Below are positions 1 through 6,584 of a DNA stretch of 8,551 bases, piece after piece (position 1 is the stretch's first letter; every line of letters begins with the position of its first letter). Both the position numbers and the translations under genes were made by a program. This DNA comes from JBDTMC01 sp039934475. GTDB lineage: Bacteria > Acidobacteriota > Terriglobia > Bryobacterales > Bryobacteraceae. The notes under the pieces are model-generated. The model was not told the origin of the DNA. It made no database searches and saw only the letters and a program-made list of their open reading frames with translations. The stretch is taken from NCBI GenBank assembly GCA_039934475.1, contig JBDTMC010000343.1, positions 1 to 8,551 of the forward strand, written 5' to 3'.

Positions 1-27
1 CACCAACAGGCGCGTCCGCCGCTGGTG
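1..27 (-). terminator. GC-rich hairpin just after the fliM-like stop codon, possible terminator
   Basis: Bases 1–5 (CACCA) pair with 23–27 (TGGTG), and 9–12 (GGCG) pair with 17–20 (CGCC) around a four-base loop, with a small internal loop between the stems. The hairpin begins about 8 bases after the TAG stop of the fliM-like gene, where an intrinsic terminator would sit. The T-tract that would confirm it would lie beyond the window's left edge, so it could equally be a chance GC-rich fold or an intercistronic structure. No gene is visible in bases 1–34. Confidence 0.3.
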
Positions 28-34
28 CGCGGTG

Positions 35-949
35 CTACCGCGGGCTGACCGAAGCGCCCACAAGTTCGTCGATCTGACGGCCGATTCGAGAGTTGGCCGC
101 CACAATCTGCCCTCTGAATTTCGTCGCTCCGTTAACCGTGCAGTCCACCTTGGCGTGGGGGTTGTGAGCAAGGGTGAGAACCTGCCCTTTCCTTAATTCC
201 ATGAGGTCTCGCATGCAGATGGTGGACTTGGGGAGCACGACTTCCAACAAGAGACTCGCCGATTCGAGAATCTCTGCCATTCGTTCGCGGCCGGAGGGTG
301 GCGTGGTTGCGTCCGCAGCGGCGTCGGGCAGCAAAGCCAGCAAACGCACAGCGAGAGAAGGGAAAGCGATCCGGATTGTCCCGGGAACATCTGCCAGCGT
401 TAGCCCAATTGTGAAGACGGTTGCCACTTGGCTTGTCTCTTCGGCTTCCAACTCAGCCGGATCCACAATGTCGAGCTCAACTGGGGCCAAGCCCGATCCG
501 GCCGGCCATCCGGAGGCGAGACACCCAACGATAAGTTGGAGTAACTCGCGCAGGATATGGGTCTCAATTTCAGTGAGCGGCCCGCGGGGGTCGGGAGGAG
601 CGACAGGCACGGCTCCGAGCAGCACCTCTAACGCCGTGCCCAGAAAGATTGAGCTGAACTCAACAATCGCCTTCGCGGGTGTACGCGGCAGGGGGAATGA
701 AAGCAAATAGGAGGCTGGATCCATCGATCCGGCCAGATCCGAAAAGGCGAGCTGAGATACTGCTTCGACACCACCATTTACATCCACCTGGAGATATCCA
801 GGCAGTGTCTGCAGCAAGCCTTGAAGGGACTTGTCAACGCCAAGCCGGAGCTGTTGCAAAACCTTAGGCGGCACAGGATTCGGCAGGCGCATATCCAGAG
901 ATCCCTCACCGCGGATGGCGGCGTCGGCCCGGTGCGTGGCTTCGTTCAT
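35..949 (-). CDS. fliM: FliM-like flagellar motor switch protein, divergent
   Basis: A C-ring switch component that would link FliG to FliN and take part in setting rotation direction. The 304-residue product has a CheC-like middle domain at about residues 25–210, including GPLTEIE at 123–129, the FliM signature before the long domain helix. A C-terminal SpoA (FliN/FliM-C) domain follows at about 225–295, with the FliM-typical KFRG at 277–280. Two things are odd. The region before the first domain is only about 18 residues, with no room for the CheY-P-binding EIDALL-type peptide and linker. The usual LLGGxG motif reads LLGAVP at about 110–115. An ATG at 964 overlaps the flgL stop (TGATG) but has no Shine-Dalgarno. 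The ATG at 949 has AGGAAA six bases upstream, so I chose it; the alternative adds five residues. It is the last visible gene of the flagellar operon. The FliM family call is firm; whether it is the main FliM or a paralogue is open. Confidence 0.8.
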   Translation of the reverse strand: MNEATHRADAAIRGEGSLDMRLPNPVPPKVLQQLRLGVDKSLQGLLQTLPGYLQVDVNGGVEAVSQLAFSDLAGSMDPASYLLSFPLPRTPAKAIVEFSSIFLGTALEVLLGAVPVAPPDPRGPLTEIETHILRELLQLIVGCLASGWPAGSGLAPVELDIVDPAELEAEETSQVATVFTIGLTLADVPGTIRIAFPSLAVRLLALLPDAAADATTPPSGRERMAEILESASLLLEVVLPKSTICMRDLMELRKGQVLTLAHNPHAKVDCTVNGATKFRGQIVAANSRIGRQIDELVGASVSPR

Positions 950-955
950 ATATTG

Positions 956-961
956 TTTCCT
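956..961 (-). promoter_or_regulatory. Shine-Dalgarno deciding the fliM-like start
   Basis: The minus strand reads AGGAAA here, followed by a six-base spacer (CAATAT) and ATG at 949. Nothing similar precedes the upstream in-frame ATG at 964, where the preceding bases code for the last FlgL residues. This favours the shorter FliM-like protein. Confidence 0.55.
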
Positions 962-963
962 CA

Positions 964-1872
964 TCAGGCGAGATAGTCGAAGAGACTCCGGTTACCGTAC
1001 TTCGCTCGCGATTGGAGCGAGGCTTCGAGTTGGATTTGGATCTGGGTTAGAGTGACCGCGACCTTTGCCATGTCAGCATCGCGATCGGCGCTGAGCGTAG
1101 CCTGCTGCTGCACTTGTGATTTGTGCGCCAGGTCCATGGCATCCGAGACCCGATTCTGCGCGGCGCCGTAGAAAGGCACCTGCTGGTTCAGATATTGGCT
1201 TGCGCCTCGCAGATTGTCGACCGACGCCGCGAGATCGGCATCGCTGTTTGTCTCCAAGGCGGTGGCGAGCGCCTGCACGGCGGCAAAAACGTTCCCCGTA
1301 GTAGCGGTTCCCGTGTCGAAGAGCTGTTGGGCGGTCATCGAAACGGTGAGGGTGGACCCATCCGTCGTGAGGATGCGGCGCGTGTTTGTCGGTGCGACTA
1401 GCTGGGTTACACCGTTCGACGCCAGCGTGTCGAGTTGGTAGGACGGCTGGTCGCTTTGGTCGCCGCTGAAGATGTAGTGCCCGCTGATGTTCGTCCGGCT
1501 GAGCTGAACCAGTTGGTCCTGCAGGGATCGCGTCTCTTGTGCGAGGTTCAGGCGATCCTGCGCCGTACTGGTGCTACTTGCGCCTTGGAGGGCAATGGCC
1601 GATAAGCGGTCCATGATCTTCGTAGCCGATTGAATGGCCCCGTCCGCCGCCTGTAGCTCGATCTTCACGTCCTGGAGATTCGTCTGTATCTGCTGGTTCT
1701 GAGAGATGTTGGTCTGCAGGTCGAGGATATCCTGGACGACTGTGGGATCGTCCGACGGGAGCTGGATCCTCAATCCAGATGTCGCCTGACGCTGCGCGTC
1801 TTCATACGCCTTCTGTGTCCGATCAAGGTCTGTCAAGAACAGCGAGGTAGCGGCGTTCGTGGTGGAAATCAT
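964..1872 (-). CDS. flgL: Flagellar hook-associated protein 3 (FlgL)
   Basis: The junction protein between FlgK and the flagellin filament, exported through the flagellar type III system and acting outside the cell. The 302-residue length is typical. The N-terminal D0/D1 helices carry the flagellin-superfamily signature SGLRIQLPSDDP at residues 32–43, and ISGHYIFSGDQSD at 129–141 matches the conserved segment that enters the outer domain. A C-terminal D0 helix ends in SLFDYLA. There is no signal peptide, as expected for this export route. The start is well placed: AGAGGG directly follows the flgK stop codon and lies four bases before the ATG. Only 10 bases separate it from flgK, and its TGA overlaps an ATG of the fliM-like gene. 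Identity is supported by both termini and by its place after flgK. Confidence 0.93.
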   Translation of the reverse strand: MISTTNAATSLFLTDLDRTQKAYEDAQRQATSGLRIQLPSDDPTVVQDILDLQTNISQNQQIQTNLQDVKIELQAADGAIQSATKIMDRLSAIALQGASSTSTAQDRLNLAQETRSLQDQLVQLSRTNISGHYIFSGDQSDQPSYQLDTLASNGVTQLVAPTNTRRILTTDGSTLTVSMTAQQLFDTGTATTGNVFAAVQALATALETNSDADLAASVDNLRGASQYLNQQVPFYGAAQNRVSDAMDLAHKSQVQQQATLSADRDADMAKVAVTLTQIQIQLEASLQSRAKYGNRSLFDYLA

Positions 1873-1882
1873 ATGTCCCTCT

Positions 1883-3316
1883 TTACGGAATAATGTTAAT
1901 CGCCGTTTCCGTGAGATCCTTGAGGACCGAGATCATCTTTGCGGCGGCTTCGTAACTACGCTGAAATTCGAGGAGGTGGACCGCCTGGTCGTCAAGGGAG
2001 ACACCGGAGGCCTGATCGCGGAGGCTGTGGGCTTGTGCCGCAACCTGAGCCTGGTTCTGCGAATTGTCTTTAGCAGAGGCGCTCTCCTGTCCGACAGTGG
2101 ACATAATCCGGCTGAAGAAGCCGTTCAGAGTCAAGCCATTGATGTTGCCATCGGGTGATGTCGAGGAGCCAAGGTTGGCCAGGCGGATGGCGTTTCCGTT
2201 GACGTTGCCGGCAGCATCCACAGCGGCCAAATCCTGTGGGGTTATTTCGGAATTCAGGTTCAGGCTGGCGGCGACGGCGGTAGGATCGGCCTGGCTATAA
2301 GTGAACACTGGCACGCCAGTGGGGGCACCGGGAAGCTGTGAAACCGTACCGGCCCCCTGGATCTGGTTGACAGTGTCGGCGAGTCCCTGTGCGAATTGGT
2401 TCAAGGAGCCCTGCTGGTAGGCGTCTCCCAGCATCGATCCCAGAACCCTGTTCCTGACATCGAGCAAGCCGCCGAGTTCCCCCCCGGCAATTTGTGCAGT
2501 GATCTCCTTGCCTTGCGAATCGAGGATTCGGGCGGAGGGCGGCGCGGCCGGATTGACGGGCGGGGGTACGGCCGGGATCGCGGAATCCGCTGAAATAGAG
2601 AAAGCCTGCTTGCCAACGACGAGCGGGGTTTGCCCCCCCAAAAGGACCGTAACCGTTCCATCCGGCTGCTTTAGGGCGGTGAAATCCGTGTATTGAGACA
2701 GTTGCTCGAGGCTGGCATACAGCTTGGCATCCTCGCCCGGATCGGCTTGGGCGGCACCCATACGATCGGCATTGTACTGAGCGAGGGTGTTGGCCAGATC
2801 ATTAATACTACTGACCGTGGTTTGGATCTGTTTATCGATGCCATGAGACGACGCAGCGAGTTGCCCGGCGAGGCCGCGGACATCGTCTGCGAGAGTGCCG
2901 GCGCTGGACAGAACATTTTGCCGGGCGGTGAGGTCCGATGGATTGGCGCTCCAGGCGGAGAAGCTCTGAAACAATTGACTCAGGCTCGCCGGGACGCCCG
3001 TCTTGCCGGACACGTCGAAGAGACTCTCGAGAGAACCGACGCTGGTTGATTGTTGCTCGTAGAAACCCTGGAGTTGCACCTGGCGCTGGACGCTCTCCTC
3101 GGCGAAATCATCGCGCGAGTTTTCAAGGCCCCCCGCGGCCACGCCGCCGGCAAGCCCGCCCAATAATTGCAGGGGCTGGGATTCGAGGGACAGACCTTGT
3201 GTCGCGTAACCGGGGGTAGACGCGTTACTGATGTTGTTCTGAATAACATTCAAGGCCTCTTGGAGGACGCCAAGGGAGTTGCCGGAAGTGTTCAGCGAGG
3301 AGAAAAGGGTGGACAT
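1883..3316 (-). CDS. flgK: Flagellar hook-associated protein 1 (FlgK)
   Basis: The first hook–filament junction protein, exported by the flagellar type III apparatus and placed on the hook tip. The 477-residue product begins with the rod/hook/HAP N-terminal motif, with NNISNASTPGY at residues 27–37. It ends with the FlgK C-terminal block, SGVSLDDQAV at about 437–446 followed by LLEFQRSYEAAAKMI, which forms the coiled D0 domain with the N-terminus. It is shorter than the enterobacterial protein (about 547 residues), with the loss in the variable middle domains, which is common. The ATG lies 6 bases after the flgN-like stop and has no clear Shine-Dalgarno, so translation is probably coupled to that gene. 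The order chaperone–flgK–flgL is classic. Confidence 0.95.
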   Translation of the reverse strand: MSTLFSSLNTSGNSLGVLQEALNVIQNNISNASTPGYATQGLSLESQPLQLLGGLAGGVAAGGLENSRDDFAEESVQRQVQLQGFYEQQSTSVGSLESLFDVSGKTGVPASLSQLFQSFSAWSANPSDLTARQNVLSSAGTLADDVRGLAGQLAASSHGIDKQIQTTVSSINDLANTLAQYNADRMGAAQADPGEDAKLYASLEQLSQYTDFTALKQPDGTVTVLLGGQTPLVVGKQAFSISADSAIPAVPPPVNPAAPPSARILDSQGKEITAQIAGGELGGLLDVRNRVLGSMLGDAYQQGSLNQFAQGLADTVNQIQGAGTVSQLPGAPTGVPVFTYSQADPTAVAASLNLNSEITPQDLAAVDAAGNVNGNAIRLANLGSSTSPDGNINGLTLNGFFSRIMSTVGQESASAKDNSQNQAQVAAQAHSLRDQASGVSLDDQAVHLLEFQRSYEAAAKMISVLKDLTETAINIIP

Positions 3317-3322
3317 AATGAA

Positions 3323-3679
3323 TCAGCCGTTGAGGGCAGTGGGAGCGTCCGTATAGGTAAAATCGATTCCGAGGCCAGCCGCCGTGTAAGAGGTGCCGGC
3401 TTGACCGGTGCGAATTGCCAGCCCGCGATGAAATGTGCGGGCCGACTCCAACAAAATCGCGCAGCGTGCCACCCTTCCGTTCAGATCGGCAAGAGCATCC
3501 CTTAGAACGGATTCGGGCAACTGATGAGAAGCAAGTAGCTGTGGCAAAAGCTCGGCAATAGCCTGCAGATCGGACCGGGCGGCCTCAAGGTTCGCTGAAG
3601 CGCCGCGCCGTAACTCCGAGTCGCATCCATTGAACAGGAGCGAGATACGGCTGAGCAGGTGCAGGTCGCCAGTTTCCAT
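3323..3679 (-). CDS. flgN: FlgN-like flagellar export chaperone (inferred)
   Basis: A 118-residue, mainly helical protein with no signal peptide or membrane segment. FlgN is the cytoplasmic chaperone that binds the C-terminal helices of FlgK and FlgL and delivers them to the export gate. The sequence supports this only moderately: a long helical stretch at residues 1–90 and a segment RVARCAILLESARTFHRGLA at about 69–88, which resembles the FlgN C-terminal helix pattern (N/R..LI..S..F...L). Position is the stronger argument, since it lies between flgM and flgK, where FlgN is usually encoded. The start codon overlaps the flgM stop (TAATG), and GGGAGAG lies just upstream inside flgM. The tail after residue 90 is poorly conserved-looking and rich in Thr, Ala and Gly. 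It could be another small flagellar chaperone. Confidence 0.65.
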   Translation of the reverse strand: METGDLHLLSRISLLFNGCDSELRRGASANLEAARSDLQAIAELLPQLLASHQLPESVLRDALADLNGRVARCAILLESARTFHRGLAIRTGQAGTSYTAAGLGIDFTYTDAPTALNG

Positions 3680-3987
3680 TACTCTCCCGGACGTTTTGTA
3701 GCGATGGCGCTGTTGACCAGCGCCTGGCTCAACTTAGAAGTGTCAACTTCGTAGCGTCCGCTCTGGTAAAGTGCCGTCAATTCTTTGACGCGCTCCGTCC
3801 GTTGAGTCACGTGCGCCTCAGTAGCGGCGGACACCTGGTCTGCAAACGACGAGATTTCCAAGCGGTCTTCCTCGGCGTTGCCTACGCGGCCAGAGACGCT
3901 AGCCTGCTTACTGGAGGAAGTGAGTTCCGACGGCCGTTGAGCTTGCGTTGAAGCGGTACTCTGGGGGTTCTCGTTTTGAATCTTCAT
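3679..3987 (-). CDS. flgM: Anti-sigma-28 factor FlgM
   Basis: A negative regulator that binds sigma-28 (FliA) until hook completion, then is exported, releasing late flagellar genes. The 102-residue length matches the family (about 97). The N-terminal 40 residues are Ser/Thr/Gln-rich and look disordered, as in known FlgM. The C-terminal sigma-binding half holds two clear motifs: DRLEISSFADQVS at 41–53, and RTERVKELTALYQSGRYEVD at 63–82, the characteristic 'R..ri..lr..i.sG.Y.vd' pattern. GAGGA lies nine bases before the ATG. It is the first gene of the flagellar operon and follows a long leader with a candidate sigma-54 promoter. The context with flgN, flgK and flgL supports the call. Confidence 0.9.
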   Translation of the reverse strand: MKIQNENPQSTASTQAQRPSELTSSSKQASVSGRVGNAEEDRLEISSFADQVSAATEAHVTQRTERVKELTALYQSGRYEVDTSKLSQALVNSAIATKRPGE

Positions 3988-4088
3988 CGCTCTATATCCT
4001 CGCGAATCAGCACTTTTTGGAAATTCTCTCCGCCGTGCCTAAGGGTGACCAGAAGGACCCGATTGTGAGATATTTCCGTTCGAATCAT
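3984..4088 (-). CDS. Possible 34-codon leader ORF overlapping the flgM start
   Basis: An ATG at 4088 opens a 34-residue frame (starting MIRTEISHNRVLL) whose TGA overlaps the flgM start codon as ATGA. A purine-rich AGGAGGAAGGAAGG (4100–4113) lies upstream, but its last G is 11 bases from the ATG and the core GGAGG about 19 bases away, so spacing is long. I recognise no family. It lies inside the predicted flgM leader transcript and could couple translation into flgM. The ATGA overlap alone is weak evidence, because flgM's second codon begins with A. Codon use looks less GC-biased at third positions than expected for a conserved gene. Confidence 0.2.
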   Translation of the reverse strand: MIRTEISHNRVLLVTLRHGGENFQKVLIREDIER

Positions 4089-4201
4089 ACCAGTTCCGGC
4101 CTTCCTTCCTCCTGAATATCGGCACGTCCAATCCCAGATTCTGGTCTATTTTTCCACTGCCGCAAGGTATCAACCAACGGTTCGTTTGTGAACGGTAATC
4201 G

Positions 4202-4217
4202 CGGACAGACAATTGCA
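4202..4217 (+). promoter_or_regulatory. Candidate sigma-54 promoter facing the HDOD gene
   Basis: The plus strand reads CGGACAGACAATTGCA. GG at 4203–4204 and GC at 4215–4216 are separated by exactly ten bases, the invariant sigma-54 spacing, and the -12 element TTGCA is perfect. The -24 part beyond GG is poor; 8 of the 12 TGGCACG-N4-TTGCA positions match. Transcription would start near 4228, about 72 bases before the HDOD ATG. It overlaps the opposite-strand candidate, so both could not be occupied at once. Confidence 0.3.
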
Positions 4218-4229
4218 TTCTTGCTGCCA
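4214..4229 (-). promoter_or_regulatory. Candidate sigma-54 promoter for the flgM–flgK–flgL operon
   Basis: The minus strand reads TGGCAGCAAGAATGCA, matching 9 of 12 positions of TGGCACG-N4-TTGCA. The invariant GG (4228–4227) and GC (4216–4215) are ten bases apart. The predicted start near 4204 gives a leader of about 215 bases before flgM. Sigma-54 control of mid-class flagellar genes, including flgK and flgL, is established in several bacteria with an RpoN-based flagellar hierarchy. No better sigma-70 or full sigma-28 promoter was found by eye on this strand. Confidence 0.5.
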
Positions 4230-4243
4230 AACTATGAATTGGC

Positions 4244-4259
4244 GACGCTCCCGAGCGTC
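4244..4259. repeat. 16-base perfect dyad in the divergent control region
   Basis: GACGCTC (4244–4250) and GAGCGTC (4253–4259) are perfect inverted repeats two bases apart. The symmetry suits an operator for a dimeric regulator. In the HDOD leader transcript it could instead form a short stem with a CCCG loop. It lies just upstream of the minus-strand -24 element and downstream of the predicted plus-strand start. No intrinsic-terminator T-tract follows. Confidence 0.4.
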
Positions 4260-4262
4260 CGA

Positions 4263-4303
4263 GAGGGAGTGATAGCATGAACAATTACCGAAATCCGATA
4301 TGA
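4263..4303 (+). promoter_or_regulatory. Shine-Dalgarno plus 8-codon leader ORF coupled to the HDOD start
   Basis: GAGGGAG (4263–4269) lies seven bases before an ATG at 4277. That ATG opens an 8-residue frame (MNNYRNPI) whose TGA overlaps the HDOD ATG at 4300 as ATGA. The HDOD ATG has no Shine-Dalgarno of its own: the preceding bases read CCGAAATCCGAT. A stop at 4273 in the HDOD frame, with no start codon after it, rules out a longer HDOD start. Ribosomes loaded at 4277 and re-initiating at 4300 would explain this layout. Confidence 0.35.
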
Positions 4304-5133
4304 CCAGCGCCGAGGAAGCTCTCAAGAAACTGCCCCCATTCAAGCCAGTGACCGTCAAGCTACTGAAGCTGACGGGCACTGGCGAAATCGAGCCGCGCAA
4401 GATTGCGGAATTGATTGAGGTTGATCCGGCACTCACGGCAGAAGTCCTTGCCGTAGCGAATTCACCGCTGTTCAGCAGAGGCGCGGAGATCCGGGACGTG
4501 ACGCACGCGTTGGTGTTCCTGGGCTTCGACCGCGTTAAGGCAATTATCAGCATCGTGGCGATGCGCGCCCTGGCCCGGCGAGGCCGGAAGACCATCGCAC
4601 TCAGAAGCTGCTGGTTGCACAGCGTGGCTACGGCGTTGATCGCGGCGCGAATGGCGCCGGCGTATGGACACCATCCGGACCAAGCCTATACCGCAGGACT
4701 CCTGCACGATATCGGTAGGTTTGGGCTGTTCGGGGCGTTTCCAGAGAAGTATCCGGCGGCGCTGTTGGAGCGGTATGAAACCAAGCGGGAGATCCTGGAA
4801 GGTGAAGAACTGGTGGTGGGCCTGAATCATTGCCAGGCCGGATTGATCCTTGCCCGCGAGTGGCGGTTGCCGCAAGACTACACCAGTGTAGTGGCGCACC
4901 ACCTTGACCCGACGGAGATCGGATCATCGCAGGAGGTGGGAATGACATCGCTCATTCACCTCGCTTGCCTTGTATCCGATGCCCTCCGCTTCGAAGCCGT
5001 CCGGTATTGGAGAGTGCTACATCTCGGCGAACTTCGTACGTCATTGCCAGAGCAACTGAGGGCGCGGTTTCCGGTTCGCACGGAAGACCTGGAGGAGTAC
5101 GTAATCGATCACATCTCGGCGTTGGATGAGTAA
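4300..5133 (+). CDS. HDOD-domain signalling protein
   Basis: A 277-residue cytoplasmic protein made almost entirely of one HDOD domain (about residues 8–205), a relative of HD phosphohydrolases found in bacterial signalling proteins. It opens with the family's LPPFKPVTVKLL stretch, then IELIEVDPALTAEVL-type helices. Histidine and aspartate positions typical of HD metal sites are present: H107, H136-D137 in GLLHDIGRFG (133–142), H177, H200-H201 and D227. No GYP motif is visible, so it is not an HD-GYP phosphodiesterase, and no receiver, GGDEF or EAL domain is attached. The C-terminal 70 residues are helical and unassigned. It is divergent from the flagellar operon and shares its control region. 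HDOD proteins have been linked to motility in some bacteria, so a flagellar or chemotaxis role is plausible but unproven. The substrate is unknown. Confidence 0.88.
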   Translation: MTSAEEALKKLPPFKPVTVKLLKLTGTGEIEPRKIAELIEVDPALTAEVLAVANSPLFSRGAEIRDVTHALVFLGFDRVKAIISIVAMRALARRGRKTIALRSCWLHSVATALIAARMAPAYGHHPDQAYTAGLLHDIGRFGLFGAFPEKYPAALLERYETKREILEGEELVVGLNHCQAGLILAREWRLPQDYTSVVAHHLDPTEIGSSQEVGMTSLIHLACLVSDALRFEAVRYWRVLHLGELRTSLPEQLRARFPVRTEDLEEYVIDHISALDE

Positions 5134-5139
5134 GGGGCT

Positions 5140-6582
5140 CTATGCCAGAACGGCCTTCACGACGCTGCCATGGACATCCGTCAGCCGGAAGTGTCTCCCT
5201 TGGAACTTGTAGGTGAGGCGGGTATGATCTACACCGAGGCAATGCAGGATGGTGGCGTGGAGGTCATGCACGTGAACGGGATCTTTTGCAATGTTATAGC
5301 AGAAGTCATCCGTTTCGCCGTAGGTGATTCCGGGCTTGATGCCGCCGCCGGCCAACCACATCGTAAAGCAGCGCGGATGATGATCCCGTCCGTAATCGTC
5401 GGCGGTGAGTTTGCCCTGGCAGTAGACCGTACGTCCGAACTCGCCGCCCCAGACGACCAGGGTGTCCTTCAATAGATCGCGTTCCTTCAAGTCTCGAATG
5501 AGGCCGGCGCAGGCTTGATCCGTATCATGAGCCTGGCCGGGCAACTGTTTCGGGAGATTGTTGTGCTGATCCCAACCACGGTGGAAGAGTTGGACAAAGC
5601 GAACCCCGCGTTCAGAAAGCCTGCGGGCGAGCAGACAGTTTGCGGCGAAGGTCCCCGGTTTGCGGGCTTCGGGTCCGTATAAGTCGAAGGTGTGCGCGGG
5701 TTCCTGGGAAAGATCCGTCAGCTCAGGCACCGATGTTTGCATCTTGAACGCCATCTCGTATTGAGCGATACGAGTTGCGATTTCCGGATCGCCGGCATCC
5801 TCAAGCTCACAGCGATTGAGCTGAGCCAAATCGTCGATGAAGCGGCGGCGCGCAGTTCCATTGAAACCGGCGGGGTCGGAAAGGAAGAGAACTGGGTCGC
5901 CTAAGGAGCGGAACTTCACGCCCTGATACCGCGTGGGCAGAAAGCCGCTGCCCCACTGTCGATCCGCCAGAGGTTGATCGTTGGGATTACCGCTGCCTTG
6001 GGAGATCATGACGACAAACGCAGGCAGTTCACTATTCTCACTGCCCAAGCCATAGGACAGCCAGGATCCGATGGAAGGCCGGCCGGCGAGCTGAAATCCT
6101 GTTTGAAAGAACGTAACCGCGGGATCGTGGTTGATGGCTTCCGTGTACATCGACTTGATGAAACACAATTCGTCCGCCACTTTGGAAAGATGCGGTAACA
6201 GTTCGCTAACCCATGCGCCGGATTGACCGTGCTGTTTAAATTCGAACAAGGACGGCGCAACGGGAAAGCTGGTTTGTCCGGATGTCATCCCGGTGAGCCG
6301 CTGTCCCATGCGTATGGACGCAGGCAGTTCAGTCTTTGCGAGGTCCTTGAGGCGGGGCTTGTAGTCAAACAACTCCATCTGCGACGGACCACCGGACTGG
6401 AACAGAAAGATCACGCGCTTCGCTTTGGGAGCGAAGTGGGTACCGAGAACGGGTGCAGCGTCGTCGGCTCGCGATTCTCCGGACAGCAATGCCGCCAAAG
6501 CGGCCGACCCCAGTCCGGTGGCGCCACGGCCGAAGAAATGGCGGCGCGTCAGGCTCAAGCAATCTTCCATACGCGGCTTCAT
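5140..6582 (-). CDS. DUF1501 family protein with Tat signal
   Basis: A 480-residue exported protein of the DUF1501 family, distantly related to the alkaline phosphatase/sulfatase fold; the reaction is not established. The N-terminus has a twin-arginine signal: TRRHFFGRG with RR at 13–14, then a hydrophobic Ala/Leu stretch ending near SRADDA (about 37–42). The body shows family landmarks: VIFLFQSGGPSQ (57–68), HRGWDQH (334–340), WGGEFGRT (378–385), GRDHHP (398–403) and DPVHVHDLHAT near 434–443. The His and Asp residues in these blocks are candidate metal ligands. The start is well supported, with AAGGA six bases before the ATG. It follows the DUF1553 gene with a two-base gap, the standard DUF1553–DUF1501 pair of Planctomycetota, Verrucomicrobiota and Acidobacteriota. 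Its stop lies six bases from the convergent HDOD stop. Confidence 0.93.
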   Translation of the reverse strand: MKPRMEDCLSLTRRHFFGRGATGLGSAALAALLSGESRADDAAPVLGTHFAPKAKRVIFLFQSGGPSQMELFDYKPRLKDLAKTELPASIRMGQRLTGMTSGQTSFPVAPSLFEFKQHGQSGAWVSELLPHLSKVADELCFIKSMYTEAINHDPAVTFFQTGFQLAGRPSIGSWLSYGLGSENSELPAFVVMISQGSGNPNDQPLADRQWGSGFLPTRYQGVKFRSLGDPVLFLSDPAGFNGTARRRFIDDLAQLNRCELEDAGDPEIATRIAQYEMAFKMQTSVPELTDLSQEPAHTFDLYGPEARKPGTFAANCLLARRLSERGVRFVQLFHRGWDQHNNLPKQLPGQAHDTDQACAGLIRDLKERDLLKDTLVVWGGEFGRTVYCQGKLTADDYGRDHHPRCFTMWLAGGGIKPGITYGETDDFCYNIAKDPVHVHDLHATILHCLGVDHTRLTYKFQGRHFRLTDVHGSVVKAVLA

Positions 6583-6584
6583 CC

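Noticed and set aside
4116..4123. GCCGATAT on the minus strand, resembling a sigma-28 -10 element before flgM
   Set aside because: No TAAA-type -35 element lies about 15 bases upstream (the bases there read AGAA), so it is only half a promoter.
4176..4196. Direct repeat AACGGT at 4176 and 4191
   Set aside because: Six bases repeated once in a 312-base region is within chance, and the flanks do not match further.
4039..4284. 81-codon minus-strand frame across the divergent region
   Set aside because: It runs through both candidate promoters and the dyad, has no recognisable domain and no good ribosome site at its first ATG, and its end does not link to flgM.
4457..4902. Long minus-strand frames opposite the HDOD gene
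   Set aside because: They are antisense to a clear HDOD reading frame, show Arg/Pro-rich shadow composition and have no domain.
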